Source: JAYPHU01 sp038127535 | GTDB taxonomy: Bacteria; Pseudomonadota; Alphaproteobacteria; Rhodospirillales; UBA2165 | Direction of reading: 5' to 3' | DNA length: 64,000 nucleotides | NCBI GenBank assembly: GCA_038127535.1 | Contig: JAYPHU010000002.1 | Span: 1 to 64,000, forward strand | In this document: piece after piece, positions 53,395 through 62,524 of the stretch | Numbering within the stretch: the stretch's first letter is position 1 | Layout: every line of letters begins with the position of its first letter | Program-made: the position numbers and the translations under genes | The notes under the pieces: model-generated | Database searches by the model: none | What the model was told of the DNA's origin: nothing | The model's input: the letters and a program-made list of their open reading frames with translations, nothing else

Positions 53395-54138
53395 GTGAGC
53401 TTGGCTATTGCCTTCGGCGCGTTCGTCAAAGGCGTCGCCGGGGCCGGCCTGCCGATCCTAGCGGTGCCGCTCCTCTCCGCCATCGTCGGAGTGGAGCACG
53501 CCATCTCGGTCATGATCATCCCGTCCTTCGTCTCCAACGTGGCGGTGGTGTATATGCTTAGGAAAGAGATGCGGGCGAATTGGGAGCTATTGTCCTGCAT
53601 CGGCTTCGGGCTCGTTGGCACCACGCTGGGCGCCTGGCTGCTGGCCATCGCCAACCGGGAACTGATGTTTTTGGTGCTCGCCGCCTGGGTCGGATTCTAT
53701 CTGCTGCTTCGCAAAACTAAGCCGGATTTCCAAATCCCCGATGAACGCACCGGAATCGTCGCCCCGCCCGTCGGCTTTGTCACCGGCATTTTCCAGAGCG
53801 CCACAGGTCTATCCTTCCCCGTGTTCGGGCCCTATTGGCAGGCGCGGAACCTGAGCCGGGACCGGTTTGCCTTCAATGCGTCCGCGCTTTTGATGTCGTT
53901 CAGCTTCATCCAGGGGATCAGCTTCCTCAATCTCGGCATGCTAACGCCGGAACGGATGACCCAGGGGGCAGCTGCTTTGATCCCGATGTTCTTGGCCTTG
54001 GCCGTGGGTTTAAAGGTCGGGCCGAAACTGGATCATCGCCGGTTCAATTTGATCATTACCGGATTGCTGATCGCGACGGCGCTGGTGCTGGTCTATCGCG
54101 GGGTGGCCGACATCCCCTGGGACGATTGGTTAAGCTAA
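53395..54138 (+). CDS. TauE/SafE-family sulfite/sulfonate exporter-like permease
   Basis: A 247-aa membrane protein with seven to eight helices. FGAFVKGVAGAGLPILAVP is the first conserved motif and GVATGIFQSATGL-like VTGIFQSATGLSFPVFGPYW the second repeat. The first canonical start (GTG 53395) falls inside the first helix. The homologous frame continues upstream to an ATC at 53350, nine bases after aggag, with no ATG, GTG or TTG between. So the true start is ATC, or the original ATG was mutated. TauE/SafE proteins export sulfite or organosulfonates; the substrate here is unknown. Confidence 0.75.
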   Translation: MSLAIAFGAFVKGVAGAGLPILAVPLLSAIVGVEHAISVMIIPSFVSNVAVVYMLRKEMRANWELLSCIGFGLVGTTLGAWLLAIANRELMFLVLAAWVGFYLLLRKTKPDFQIPDERTGIVAPPVGFVTGIFQSATGLSFPVFGPYWQARNLSRDRFAFNASALLMSFSFIQGISFLNLGMLTPERMTQGAAALIPMFLALAVGLKVGPKLDHRRFNLIITGLLIATALVLVYRGVADIPWDDWLS

Positions 54139-54145
54139 GGAGACA

Positions 54146-54940
54146 ATGTCTATGCCCATGATCAGTATCGGGGCGACCGAGTTGAATTACGAAATTTCCG
54201 GCAACGCCGCCGGACCATGGGTGACCCTCAGCCATTCCCACGCCACGAACAATGCTCTTTGGCGGCATCAGATCGTGGCGCTGGCGGCCGATTATCACGT
54301 GCTCGACTATGAAGTGCGGGGCCACGGAAAGAGCCCGGCGACACCGCCGCCCTACTCCATCGAGATGCTGTCGGATGATGTCATCGCTATTTGGGACGGG
54401 CTGGGGATTTCTCAGAGCCATTTCATCGGCCTATCCATGGGCGGCACGACCGGCCTGGGGATCGCCATCCGGTATCCGGAGCGGCTGTTGAAGCTGATCG
54501 CCTGCGACTGCCATGGCCAGGCCCATCCACCGTTCAAGGCGGCGTGGGAGCCCCGGATTGAACTCGCGGAGAGTTCCGGCATGGCGGCGCTGGTACCTTC
54601 AACCCTCGACCGCTGGTTCGAGCCAGACGTCCAGGCGCGGGACCCCGACACAATGGTGGCGGTCACCCGGATGATCACGGAAACCAGCGTCGATGGCTAT
54701 GTGGGTGGGGCCCGCGCTTTGCAGGGGATCAACTATGGCGACCGGTTGGGTGAGATCAGCGTACCGACGCTCTATATCGCCGGCGCGCAGGACAAGGGCG
54801 CGGCCGCCGACGGGGTCAAACAGATGCACGAGGCCACCCCCGACTCCCGGTTTGTGGAGATTGATCCGGCCGGGCATTTGTCGTGCCTGGAAAACCCGGA
54901 CGCCTTCAACCAAGCCGTCCTCGGCTTTCTATCTGACTAG
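54146..54940 (+). CDS. Alpha/beta hydrolase (3-oxoadipate enol-lactonase-like)
   Basis: A 264-aa hydrolase starting 7 bp after the TauE-like gene, with an aaggag site. VTLSHSHATNNALW forms the oxyanion loop, FIGLSMGGTTGLG contains the nucleophile serine, LYIAGAQDKGAA the acid and IDPAGHLSCLEN the histidine. This pattern is that of PcaD-like enol-lactonases and related esterases. Its closeness to the aromatic genes is suggestive, but a beta-ketoadipate role is not proved. Confidence 0.84.
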   Translation: MSMPMISIGATELNYEISGNAAGPWVTLSHSHATNNALWRHQIVALAADYHVLDYEVRGHGKSPATPPPYSIEMLSDDVIAIWDGLGISQSHFIGLSMGGTTGLGIAIRYPERLLKLIACDCHGQAHPPFKAAWEPRIELAESSGMAALVPSTLDRWFEPDVQARDPDTMVAVTRMITETSVDGYVGGARALQGINYGDRLGEISVPTLYIAGAQDKGAAADGVKQMHEATPDSRFVEIDPAGHLSCLENPDAFNQAVLGFLSD

Positions 54941-54961
54941 AAAAATCCCCGCCCGGCGGGG
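54941..54961 (-). terminator. Rho-independent terminator-like hairpin (minus strand)
   Basis: CCCCGC paired with GCGGGG around CCG (54947-54961), with an A-run on the plus strand (54941-54945) that is a U-run for a minus-strand transcript. It stops a transcript entering from the right, perhaps one from the weak minus-strand ORFs between 54960 and 55110. It may also help plus-strand termination after the hydrolase. Confidence 0.45.
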
Positions 54962-55116
54962 GGCCGGACGGGGTGTTGAAGTGGATCCGGGGCGATGCAG
55001 CCCCAACCCGAGAGAAGACCGGGGGCGAGACGCTCCCCCGGCGGAGTGTTCTATTCGGCGGCAACCATGGCCGGCAGTCGAGGTTCTTCCGAATGCTTGT
55101 CGGAAATTGAGCAAAC

Positions 55117-55854
55117 ATGCCCACTAGCACCACAGAGTCCATCATGGCGGCCGGCCTGAACGGCCTACAAACCAATCCAGCGCAGGAACTAAACGGGGCG
55201 GCGGCCGGCTGCTCCTTCTCGGCAAGGATCGCCATTCCTGATATCCGCGATAAAACCCGGCAATGGTATGATAACGAGCGAAGCACCAACGCCGTCGCCA
55301 AGAGGAATCGATTTGACCATTTCGGCCTGGTGATTGAATTATAGTCGCAAGTGTTGCTGGACGCCTTCGACGGCGCGTTAAAACTGCATCCGGTCCTGAA
55401 GGACGCCGTGTCCACCTTCGGCGCCTGCATCATCCGGAACGTCCGCCTGCCGGTCATTAACGGCAATCAGTTTCAGCACAATATCTCTCCGGATCTGCAG
55501 TTCCATGTGGACCGGGGGTCCACCTTCGACAGTCAATATTCCCTTTTCTACCGGAATCCCGAAACCCCGGAGCATCGGGAGTCCCGCATCACCTCGACCG
55601 TCATCATCGCGAACAGCGGCTATTGTCTGCAGGCCAAGCGGGAAGGAATTGGCGAAAAGGCCCGGTCAAAAAACAGCGTTCTGTTTTCCCACGAGTCGAT
55701 CCGGAATGCGGTCGGTGAAGTGGTGCTGGAGCAACCCTGGTCCGCACCGTCCGGCACCGGCGAGATGTGCGTCATCGACAATCGCGCGGTGATGCAGGCT
55801 AGTTTTCACCGGGAAACACGGGGCTATAAGATCGCCGTACAGTATCTGAGCTAG
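55117..55854 (+). pseudogene. Possible 2OG-Fe(II) oxygenase-like protein broken by one amber codon
   Basis: Two frames of the same phase, 55117-55344 and 55351-55854, are separated only by TAG at 55342-55344; otherwise the reading frame is open for 245 codons. RFDHFGLVIEL precedes the stop, and SQVLLDAFDGALKLHPVLKDA follows. The second part includes LQFHVDRGSTFDSQYSLF and MQASFHRETRGYKIAVQYL. An H-x-D and a distal H-x-x-x-R in beta-strand-rich sequence resemble 2-oxoglutarate/iron oxygenases, though the match is weak. The GTG at 55351 could restart translation, but most likely the gene is recently disabled. Confidence 0.6.
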
Positions 55855-55860
55855 ACGGGC

Positions 55861-56574
55861 CTAGACGAGCACGTTGGCGCCGCCATCAACCTCGATGATT
55901 GCACCCGTCAGAAAACCGTTTTCCATCACCTGCACCGCCATCATGCCGATATCCTCCGGCCGGCCGACCCGGCCCACCGGTAACCGCGCCGCCGAACTCT
56001 CGAACATATTGTCCCGCATCTCGTCGGGCAGTCGGGCATGAAGCGGCGTGTCGATAACGCCGGGTGAAATCATGTTGACCCGAATCGGCGCAAACTCCAC
56101 CGCTAACCCCTTACCCAGCACATCGATCGCTCCGTTGATCGCCGCCACCATGAGGACCCCCGGCACGGGCCGGCGGGCGAACTGCCCGGTTATGAAGGTG
56201 AGGGAACCAGTTTCCTTAATCTTGGCATATTTGGCGGAGCGCACGGCGGCGATCAACTTCGCGTCCAAACCGTTCAACACTTCCGCCGTGTCCAGTTCAC
56301 GGATTTTACCGACCGTACCGCCGGGGGGCGTGAAGAGAACATGGTCCACCGCGCCGGTTTGTTCGAACACGCCGGCCACACTATCATCCGAGGTCACATC
56401 CATCTGCAGGGCTGAAGCACTGCCGCCGAGATCAGCCACCGCCGCATCCAGCTTATCTTGCGACCGGCTGGCGATAATCACCTCGGCGCCGGCGGCTTGG
56501 GCGCAACGCGCGGTTTCCAGGCCGATCCCGGAACTGCCGCCAATGACTAAGATTGTTTGACCCGCGAGACTCAT
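55861..56574 (-). CDS. SDR-family protein lacking the YxxxK catalytic pair
   Basis: A 237-aa SDR fold starting at ATG 56574. The nucleotide-binding segment VIGGSSGIGLETARCAQ is intact, but the expected catalytic Tyr and Lys are missing: the stretch is VLMVAAINGAIDVL, where Tyr and Lys would be V and N. The Asn-Ala-Gly motif after strand 4 is replaced by FTPPGGTV. The fold is complete with SPGVIDTPLHARL and a C-terminal VDGGANVLV. So it either uses a different chemistry or is a non-catalytic NAD(P) sensor. It lies 10 bp downstream of yghU. Confidence 0.82.
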   Translation of the reverse strand: MSLAGQTILVIGGSSGIGLETARCAQAAGAEVIIASRSQDKLDAAVADLGGSASALQMDVTSDDSVAGVFEQTGAVDHVLFTPPGGTVGKIRELDTAEVLNGLDAKLIAAVRSAKYAKIKETGSLTFITGQFARRPVPGVLMVAAINGAIDVLGKGLAVEFAPIRVNMISPGVIDTPLHARLPDEMRDNMFESSAARLPVGRVGRPEDIGMMAVQVMENGFLTGAIIEVDGGANVLV

Positions 56575-56584
56575 TCTTCCCTCT

Positions 56585-57448
56585 CTATATTTTAATGAAC
56601 GACTTGCCGTCGAAGTCGGCGGCGCTGTGGCGTTCACGCACCTGCTCGTTTTCCTCGCCGGAGACGCGGTTGACCATGCGGCCCCGCTCGACGGCGGGAC
56701 GCACCCCGATCTCCCTGGTCCAGCGCTGCACGTTCTTATATGAGTCCACATCCAGGAACTCGCCCGCGCCATAGACCTTGCCCAGGGCAAGCTGGCCGTA
56801 CCAGGGCCAGATGCCGATGTCGGCGATGGTGTATTCATCGCCGGCCATATACTGATTCTCGGCCAATTGCCGGTCCATGACGTCCAACTGGCGCTTGGTC
56901 TCCATGGCGAAGCGGTCGATGGCGTATTTGATCTTCACCGGCGCATAGGCATAGAAATGCCCGAAGCCGCCGCCCAGATAGGGCGCGCTGCCCATCTGCC
57001 AGAACAGCCAGTTCAGGCACTCGGTCCTTGCCGCCGGGTCCGTCGGAATGAACGCGCCAAACTTTTCCGCCAGATACAGCAGGATGGAGCCGGATTCAAA
57101 CACGCGGAGCGGCGGGTCCATGCTATGATCTACCAGGGCCGGAATTTTGGAATTAGGGTTGGCGCCGACAAAGCCGCTACCGAATTGATCGCCGTCGCCG
57201 ATCTGGATCAGGTAGGCGTCATACTCCGCGCCGGTTTTGCCCAGCGCCAGCAGCTCTTCCAGCATCACGGCCACCTTGACGCCATTAGGCGTCGCCAGGG
57301 AATAAAGCTGCAGCGGATGCTCGCCGACCGGCAGGTCCTTGTCGTGGGTGGGACCGGCGGTGGGACGGTTGGTGCTGGCGAACTTGCCGCCATTGTCCTT
57401 GTCCCATTGCCAGACTTTGGGGGGTTCGTAGTCGGATTGGTCTGTCAC
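56585..57448 (-). CDS. yghU: Glutathione S-transferase / disulfide reductase YghU
   Basis: A 287-aa protein highly similar to E. coli YghU. The N-terminus KVWQWDKDNGGKFASTNRP, then PVGEHPLQLYSLATPNGVKV, matches its extension and thioredoxin-like start. NPNSKIPAL and FESGSILLYLAEKFG bind glutathione. The C-terminal helical domain ends with RHSAADF. YghU reduces disulfides with two bound glutathiones and acts on organic hydroperoxides. It lies ~100 bp downstream of the flavoprotein monooxygenase and just upstream of the SDR, so all three may be one operon. Confidence 0.92.
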   Translation of the reverse strand: MTDQSDYEPPKVWQWDKDNGGKFASTNRPTAGPTHDKDLPVGEHPLQLYSLATPNGVKVAVMLEELLALGKTGAEYDAYLIQIGDGDQFGSGFVGANPNSKIPALVDHSMDPPLRVFESGSILLYLAEKFGAFIPTDPAARTECLNWLFWQMGSAPYLGGGFGHFYAYAPVKIKYAIDRFAMETKRQLDVMDRQLAENQYMAGDEYTIADIGIWPWYGQLALGKVYGAGEFLDVDSYKNVQRWTREIGVRPAVERGRMVNRVSGEENEQVRERHSAADFDGKSFIKI

Positions 57449-57550
57449 GGGAAATTTCCTGTTGGTTGGTGTTTGACGCTCTTTCTATACCAATTTCACG
57501 AGAGCCTAAAGCAAAGCCCCTGATGAGCGCAACGGGCGTTCATTGGCGGA

Positions 57551-59473
57551 TCAAGCCGCCAAATAAATCCCGTCGAACAGGGCCGCCAATTCCGTGAACC
57601 CATCAAGGGGCAGGACGTGCGATACATACTGATCGGGGCGGACCACCACCATGCCGCCCTTTTCCCGGTCGATGCCGCGCATGTCGAAGATATCGCCCAG
57701 GCCCTTGTGGTCGATACAGAATATTTTTTCGAAGTCCATCAAGCCGAGCTTGCCTTTCCGCGGCTTGAAGAAATCGTGTGCGTCTTCGATGGCGAGCTCC
57801 TCAAAGGTCTGCTGATAGACGGCGCGCACATCGATCAGCCCATCGATGTCTTCGCCTTTTCTGGTGTACTTGACCACCGGCGAGGCGGGATCGTTTTGCA
57901 GCCACTCACCAAGTTTGTGAATGGCCGAGCCGGCGGCCGTACTGTCCGACTTGCCGGCGAAGGCGTAAATCCGCCAGCGCGCATCCGCATCGGCCACATG
58001 GCCGAGCTGCATCTGCATGGCGTCCGCCAGTCGCACCACCGGCGCCGAATGGAATCGTTTACCGATGATCTGCCCCTCGACCAGCGCTTGATGCGCGGGC
58101 TCACCGGTGAGCGCGGAGGGGTCATACTTCACCGACAGCCCGCCGGTGAATTCCAGGTTGGCGATGAAATGGCTCTGGATGCGCGGCATGTCATTGCCGT
58201 CCAGTTCGGACTCGCCCGGCGGCGCGGACATGATCCTGGACCATTCATGGTCCGTGTCGATCAGGCGCTTGGCCTCGCCCCAGCGTTCCGCGTGATAGCT
58301 TTTGAGCAGGCTCTCATCGGACCGGCCGGTGAGCACATGCACCAGCTTCCAGCCGAGATTGAACGTGTCGCCCATGGACACATTCATCCCCTGCCCCGCC
58401 TTTGGACTGTGGGTGTGGCAAGCGTCGCCGGCGATGAAAACCCGGGGGTTGCGGGACCCGGTTTCTCTTTCCGGCACATCGTCGAATTTTTCCGTCAGCC
58501 TGTGGCCGATCTCATAGATCGACCACCAGACCACCTGCTTCACATCAATGGTATAAGGCCGCATGATCCGGTTGGTGGCGTCCAGCAAATGGTCGATGGT
58601 CAGATTGCGGTTGGAAACCCGCTCGTCCTCGTTGAGCTTGTCCAGTTCCGCATACATGCGAACTAGATAGCCGCCTTCCCGTGGCAGGATCAGCACGTTG
58701 CCCTCTTCCGCCGACGCCACCAGGCATTTCTGACGGATATCGGGAAAATCCGTGTTGCACAGAATGTCCATAACGCCCCAGGCTTGGTGTGCCGCCTCGC
58801 CGTGCAACTCCCGGCCGATGGCTTTGCGTACGGTCGAGCGGGCGCCGTCGCAGCCGACCACATAATTGGCGCGCACGGTCTTGGCGTCACCAGGATTAAC
58901 CCCTGTGTTCTCTAGGGTCACCGTGACGGGGTAGTCGTTCTTTGAATTGTCGATCTCCAGGTCTTTGACCGCCCAATTGTAGTCGGGCTCCAGCCGGGTC
59001 CGCGAATTCGACATGACGGTGAGGAACAGTTCGTGAATGCGCGCCTGGTTCATCAACGTGTGTGGCATTTCGGACGAGTCATCCGCCACGTCCTGCACCC
59101 GGCCGACCCGTTTGATGTGCCCCGGCTTATCCAAGTCAGGCATCCAGAAGGCGGTCTGATTGACCCAATAGGCTTCGCGCTTCACCCGCTCGCCGAAACC
59201 GAAGGCCTGGAACATTTCCATGGACCGGGTGTTCACCCCGTCGGCCTGGCCTTTTTGGATGGGGCCCGGCTTGGGCTCGACAATCATCGTTGTAATTTCG
59301 GGGAACTGCGCCAACTGTGCGGCCAGACAGAGGCCCGCCGGACCGCATCCGGCGATCAGCACGTCCACCTGGTCTGGCAACGGCCGGTAGCCGCCCACCG
59401 TCGGCCGCCGGTGAGCCGCGGCGTCTTTTACATCCGGGCTGCCTGGCCGAAATCCGTCCGTGTAGTACTGCAT
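57551..59473 (-). CDS. FAD-dependent aromatic hydroxylase (3-hydroxybenzoate 4-monooxygenase / phenol 2-monooxygenase type)
   Basis: A 640-aa group A flavoprotein monooxygenase. VDVLIAGCGPAGLCLAAQL (residues ~36-54) is the FAD GxGxxG motif, VVGCDGARSTVRKAIG the DG motif that contacts NAD(P)H and FAD, and GDACHTHSPKAGQGMN the second FAD segment. The C-terminal thioredoxin-like domain seen in phenol hydroxylase and MobA extends the length to 640. MobA forms protocatechuate from 3-hydroxybenzoate, which would feed the LigB/LigJ genes nearby. The exact substrate is inferred. A MarR gene is divergent. Confidence 0.86.
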   Translation of the reverse strand: MQYYTDGFRPGSPDVKDAAAHRRPTVGGYRPLPDQVDVLIAGCGPAGLCLAAQLAQFPEITTMIVEPKPGPIQKGQADGVNTRSMEMFQAFGFGERVKREAYWVNQTAFWMPDLDKPGHIKRVGRVQDVADDSSEMPHTLMNQARIHELFLTVMSNSRTRLEPDYNWAVKDLEIDNSKNDYPVTVTLENTGVNPGDAKTVRANYVVGCDGARSTVRKAIGRELHGEAAHQAWGVMDILCNTDFPDIRQKCLVASAEEGNVLILPREGGYLVRMYAELDKLNEDERVSNRNLTIDHLLDATNRIMRPYTIDVKQVVWWSIYEIGHRLTEKFDDVPERETGSRNPRVFIAGDACHTHSPKAGQGMNVSMGDTFNLGWKLVHVLTGRSDESLLKSYHAERWGEAKRLIDTDHEWSRIMSAPPGESELDGNDMPRIQSHFIANLEFTGGLSVKYDPSALTGEPAHQALVEGQIIGKRFHSAPVVRLADAMQMQLGHVADADARWRIYAFAGKSDSTAAGSAIHKLGEWLQNDPASPVVKYTRKGEDIDGLIDVRAVYQQTFEELAIEDAHDFFKPRKGKLGLMDFEKIFCIDHKGLGDIFDMRGIDREKGGMVVVRPDQYVSHVLPLDGFTELAALFDGIYLAA

Positions 59474-59534
59474 CGTGGTTCCTCCCTACGCCTTGGAAAC
59501 CGGTCACCAAATCCTGATGGATGGATTAATAACT

Positions 59535-59581
59535 ATACTTACTAATTTTGGCAACAAAAAATAAGTGTACTTACTATTTTT
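59535..59581. promoter_or_regulatory. Candidate MarR operator: direct repeat and palindrome
   Basis: Between the divergent monooxygenase and marR-like genes, atacttactaatttt (59535-59549) and gtacttactattttt (59567-59581) are near-identical and begin 32 bp apart, three helical turns. In addition, taagtgtactta at 59562-59573 is a perfect five-base inverted repeat about two bases. The spacing to both genes suits repression of both by the MarR product. Confidence 0.5.
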
Positions 59582-59631
59582 ATTACGCTATGAGTGATCA
59601 CGTTTTTACCGACTGAATTTAGGGGCTCGGA

Positions 59632-60060
59632 ATGGAGTCGCAACACATGGCCGGACACCTGATACGTCGGCTTAATCAAATCTCGACCCACGTGTTTGCC
59701 CAGTATATGCAAGCGGTAGGCATTGATCTGACCCCGGTCCAGTTTGCGGCCATGGACGCCATCGCCGCGTTTCCGAGGATCGATCAGGCCGGTGTGGCCG
59801 CCAGGATCGCCTATGATAGAGCGACCATCGGTGGCGTGATCGATCGGCTGGAACAAAAAGGCTATGTCAGCAGGCAGGTCAGCAAGCAGGACCGCCGCGC
59901 CCGCGAGGTGCGCCTCACTAAAAAAGGCGCGCGCCTGTTTGAAGATATCCTGCCCGTGGTGACCGAGCTGCAGGGCGAGATTCTACCTGGGCTTGAGCCA
60001 ACGGAGCGAGATCAGTTTATGGCGCTGGCCAGGAAAGCCGTCGGTAAAATGGTGGAATAG
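59632..60060 (+). CDS. MarR-family transcriptional regulator
   Basis: A 142-aa winged-helix regulator. The N-terminus HLIRRLNQISTHVFAQYM is the dimerisation helix, GVAARIAYDRATIGGVIDRL includes the recognition helix, and KQDRRAREVRLTKKGARL is the wing with the conserved D-R-R. It is divergent from the flavin monooxygenase gene and probably represses it until a hydroxybenzoate ligand binds. A second start, M6 at 59647, is possible. Confidence 0.9.
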   Translation: MESQHMAGHLIRRLNQISTHVFAQYMQAVGIDLTPVQFAAMDAIAAFPRIDQAGVAARIAYDRATIGGVIDRLEQKGYVSRQVSKQDRRAREVRLTKKGARLFEDILPVVTELQGEILPGLEPTERDQFMALARKAVGKMVE

Positions 60061-60195
60061 GCGCCGTTTTAGGCAAATTCAGAAAAAGAGCTATTGTTCC
60101 GGGGAAATAGTTTGGGAGATTAGCAATCAGCCGACATATTGTCCGTCATACAAAAGCCTCCACCTTCGACCCAGAGCCAATCTCTTTAATTTCTG
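60061..60195. other. Intergenic region, no gene seen
   Basis: Between the MarR stop and the end of the RidA fragment. No ORF of weight, repeat or RNA is evident. Confidence 0.35.
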
Positions 60196-60382
60196 AAGAA
60201 CGCACCGATTTAATGTTTACATAGGTCTGGCGGATTTGGCTCTCAAAGTCAGGCAGAATATCGCCGTCGGGTAGCGTCCGGCCTACTTGTCCCGACATGA
60301 AAAGTAGTCGAGACCCCGCCTCGACTTCAGCAGCATCGGTATAGGGAATTGCCATAGTAGATATTTTGGTTGGATTGAACAA
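60196..60382 (-). pseudogene. RidA-like N-terminal fragment
   Basis: On the minus strand, AIPYTDAAEVEAGSRLLFM, then SGQVGRTLPDGDILPDFESQ and QTYVNIKSV are the first strand, S-G-Q motif and helix of a RidA-type protein. The remainder (strands with the carboxylate-binding Arg) is missing, and the frame ends in unrelated residues (EIGSGSKVEAFV). It is a truncated copy; a complete paralogue sits at 51234-51620. Confidence 0.6.
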
Positions 60383-60649
60383 TCGCGTGGGAATTATGGA
60401 AACTCCTGATAATTGATGACCGTCAAATACGCCGTTCTACAGTACGCCCACGACGTTATAATGTAGACACGAAACGCACGTCCAATTTGTCGGTCGGTTT
60501 TGTTGCCTAAAAACAGTCGCAGGGGTGAAGAACAAGATCGTTTGCTTATCATCAAAGGGGCTCACGCATTATTTCCTAATTAATCATACCTTTGCTGGCG
60601 AATTTACAGTCTTTAGAATATTGACAAGCTATTCTCTCGGGCATTTCCA
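60383..60649. other. Intergenic region, no gene seen
   Basis: AT-rich upstream region of the GMC oxidoreductase. No ORF with support or RNA structure was found. Confidence 0.4.
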
Positions 60650-62371
60650 ATGGCAAATCAATTCTCTCAGAGTTTTCGGCATTCCTCACATCGCTACGAT
60701 TACATCATTGTCGGCGGCGGTTCGGCTGGCTGCGTGCTAGCAAACCGGCTTTCGGCCCGGAGCGCCAACAGTGTACTCCTCTTGGAAGCCGGACAGGATA
60801 CGCCACCAGGCGCAGAACCGGCTGACGTTAGAGCGACTTATCCCTTGTCCTATTTCAATAAGGACTACATGTGGCCAAATATTTCAGCGCACTGGAAAGA
60901 AGCGGATACCTCACCTTCCATGAACCTGCCTCAGGGCCGCATCTTGGGCGGCAGTTCCTCAGTCATGGGGATGATCGCTTTGCGCGGGATGCCCGAAGAT
61001 TATGATGAATGGGAAGCCCAAGGCGCCAACGGCTGGGCATGGAATGACGTACTACCGTTTTTCAAGAAACTTGAGACAGACCAAGACTTCGACGGTAGCC
61101 TGCATGGCCAGTGCGGACCAGTTCCAATTCGTCGCCCCAAACCCCAAGAGTTGCCACCAATGGTTTGGGCAATGCAGGAATATTGCCGCAATCAGCAAAT
61201 TAATCTGATTGAGGACCTTAATAGCGACTTTCAGGAAGGTTTTGGCATCATTCCCATTAGCCGGTTTGCAGACAAACGCGCTTCCGCCGCAATTTGCTAC
61301 CTCGGTAACGATGTCAGGACACGATCAAACCTACGGATCCTTACCGACGCCAAGGTAGAATCACTCAATTTCAGTGGGGCCGAGGGCCGGCGCCGGGTAT
61401 CGGGGGTCAGCGCTAAAATCGGCGGTGAAACCATTTCATTTGCCGGCAATGAGGTAATCGTATCCGCTGGCACTCTGCAATCTCCCGTTATCCTTCTGCG
61501 CGCCGGCATCGGACCGGCGGAGGAACTAAACCGGATCGGCGTAGAGGTTGTCGCCGAACGGCCCGGTGTCGGTAAGAATCTGCACAACCATCATGTTTTG
61601 TTTCTGGTGTTTCACCTTCACCATCACGCTCGTGCGCCCAAGGGAGTTCGTGGACACACGACTTCAACGCTCCGTTATTCCTCAAATGTCGAGGGCTGCC
61701 CGGTGAAGGATATGTATATTCCGTTTCTCGCAAATACCGGCTGGCATGCGTTGGGCGACCGTTTGAGTGCACTCACGCCGAGTGTTGCCAAGCCTGTATC
61801 CCGAGGTCGTATCACGCTCACGAACAGTGAAGCAGGACCACGTCCGCTTATCGAATTCAATTATCATGGCGACCACCGGGACCGAGCGCGCCACATGGAT
61901 GCGGTCCGCCGCGCCGTTGCTATGCTGCTTTCTCCAGAAACAAGGCCCCTCTGGAGAACCGCAGTTCCCATGTTCCGCAATGAACGGATGAGCCAATTCA
62001 ATAGTATTTCCCGAGCCAATGCTTTCCGGGCGCGCGCAATGGCGACGCTCTTGGACCTGATCCCGGCGGCAAGCCGGCCGGTCCTGGGCACACTAACCAA
62101 ACCAGGAGTCGATATCCTCAAGCTTGCCAACGACCATGACGCACTGTCAGAGTTTGTAGGGGATGCCGTCAGTGGACCTGCCCATCACGTGGGAACCTGC
62201 CGTATGGGAGCGGTCGATGACCCGGATGCCGTCGTTGACTCCGAGGGCCGCGTATACGGCGTGGAGGGATTGCGGGTAATTGATGCTTCGATCATGCCTT
62301 GGGTGCCTCGCGCCAACACGAATATTCCGACGATCATGCTGGCAGAAAAGATCGCCGCTGATTTAACGTAG
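60650..62371 (+). CDS. GMC-family FAD oxidoreductase (choline dehydrogenase-like)
   Basis: A 573-aa flavoenzyme. DYIIVGGGSAGCVLANRL (residues ~17-34) binds FAD. LPQGRILGGSSSVMGMI is the first GMC signature, IVSAGTLQSPVILLRAGIGP the second, and HHVGTCRMGAVDDPDAVVD leads to the C-terminal catalytic His/Asn region (TNIPTIMLAEKIA). GMC members oxidise alcohols to aldehydes or acids using various acceptors. The start ATG lacks a strong ribosome-binding site. Substrate unknown; an aromatic alcohol is possible from context. Confidence 0.88.
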   Translation: MANQFSQSFRHSSHRYDYIIVGGGSAGCVLANRLSARSANSVLLLEAGQDTPPGAEPADVRATYPLSYFNKDYMWPNISAHWKEADTSPSMNLPQGRILGGSSSVMGMIALRGMPEDYDEWEAQGANGWAWNDVLPFFKKLETDQDFDGSLHGQCGPVPIRRPKPQELPPMVWAMQEYCRNQQINLIEDLNSDFQEGFGIIPISRFADKRASAAICYLGNDVRTRSNLRILTDAKVESLNFSGAEGRRRVSGVSAKIGGETISFAGNEVIVSAGTLQSPVILLRAGIGPAEELNRIGVEVVAERPGVGKNLHNHHVLFLVFHLHHHARAPKGVRGHTTSTLRYSSNVEGCPVKDMYIPFLANTGWHALGDRLSALTPSVAKPVSRGRITLTNSEAGPRPLIEFNYHGDHRDRARHMDAVRRAVAMLLSPETRPLWRTAVPMFRNERMSQFNSISRANAFRARAMATLLDLIPAASRPVLGTLTKPGVDILKLANDHDALSEFVGDAVSGPAHHVGTCRMGAVDDPDAVVDSEGRVYGVEGLRVIDASIMPWVPRANTNIPTIMLAEKIAADLT

Positions 62372-62524
62372 GATTATCTTGTTCAATTGAGATCGATGGT
62401 GCGGATGAAAAGTTGAACAAATGTTGGACACATCACTATTGATTTGCAAGCTTGCGAACCGGCATTCAGTGGGATCGAATGCACGTTCAGCTTAATTATT
62501 TGTGCTCGCAGGGAGTAAAACATA

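Noticed and set aside
19116..55854. Many in-frame TAG codons (oxygenase, sulfotransferase, phosphatase, 55342) as a sign of UAG recoding, for example pyrrolysine
   Set aside because: TAG is also the terminal stop of intact genes such as the asnB at 4928 and the DMT permease at 32144. The broken genes also carry frameshifts, deletions, TAA and TGA. Decay explains them better.
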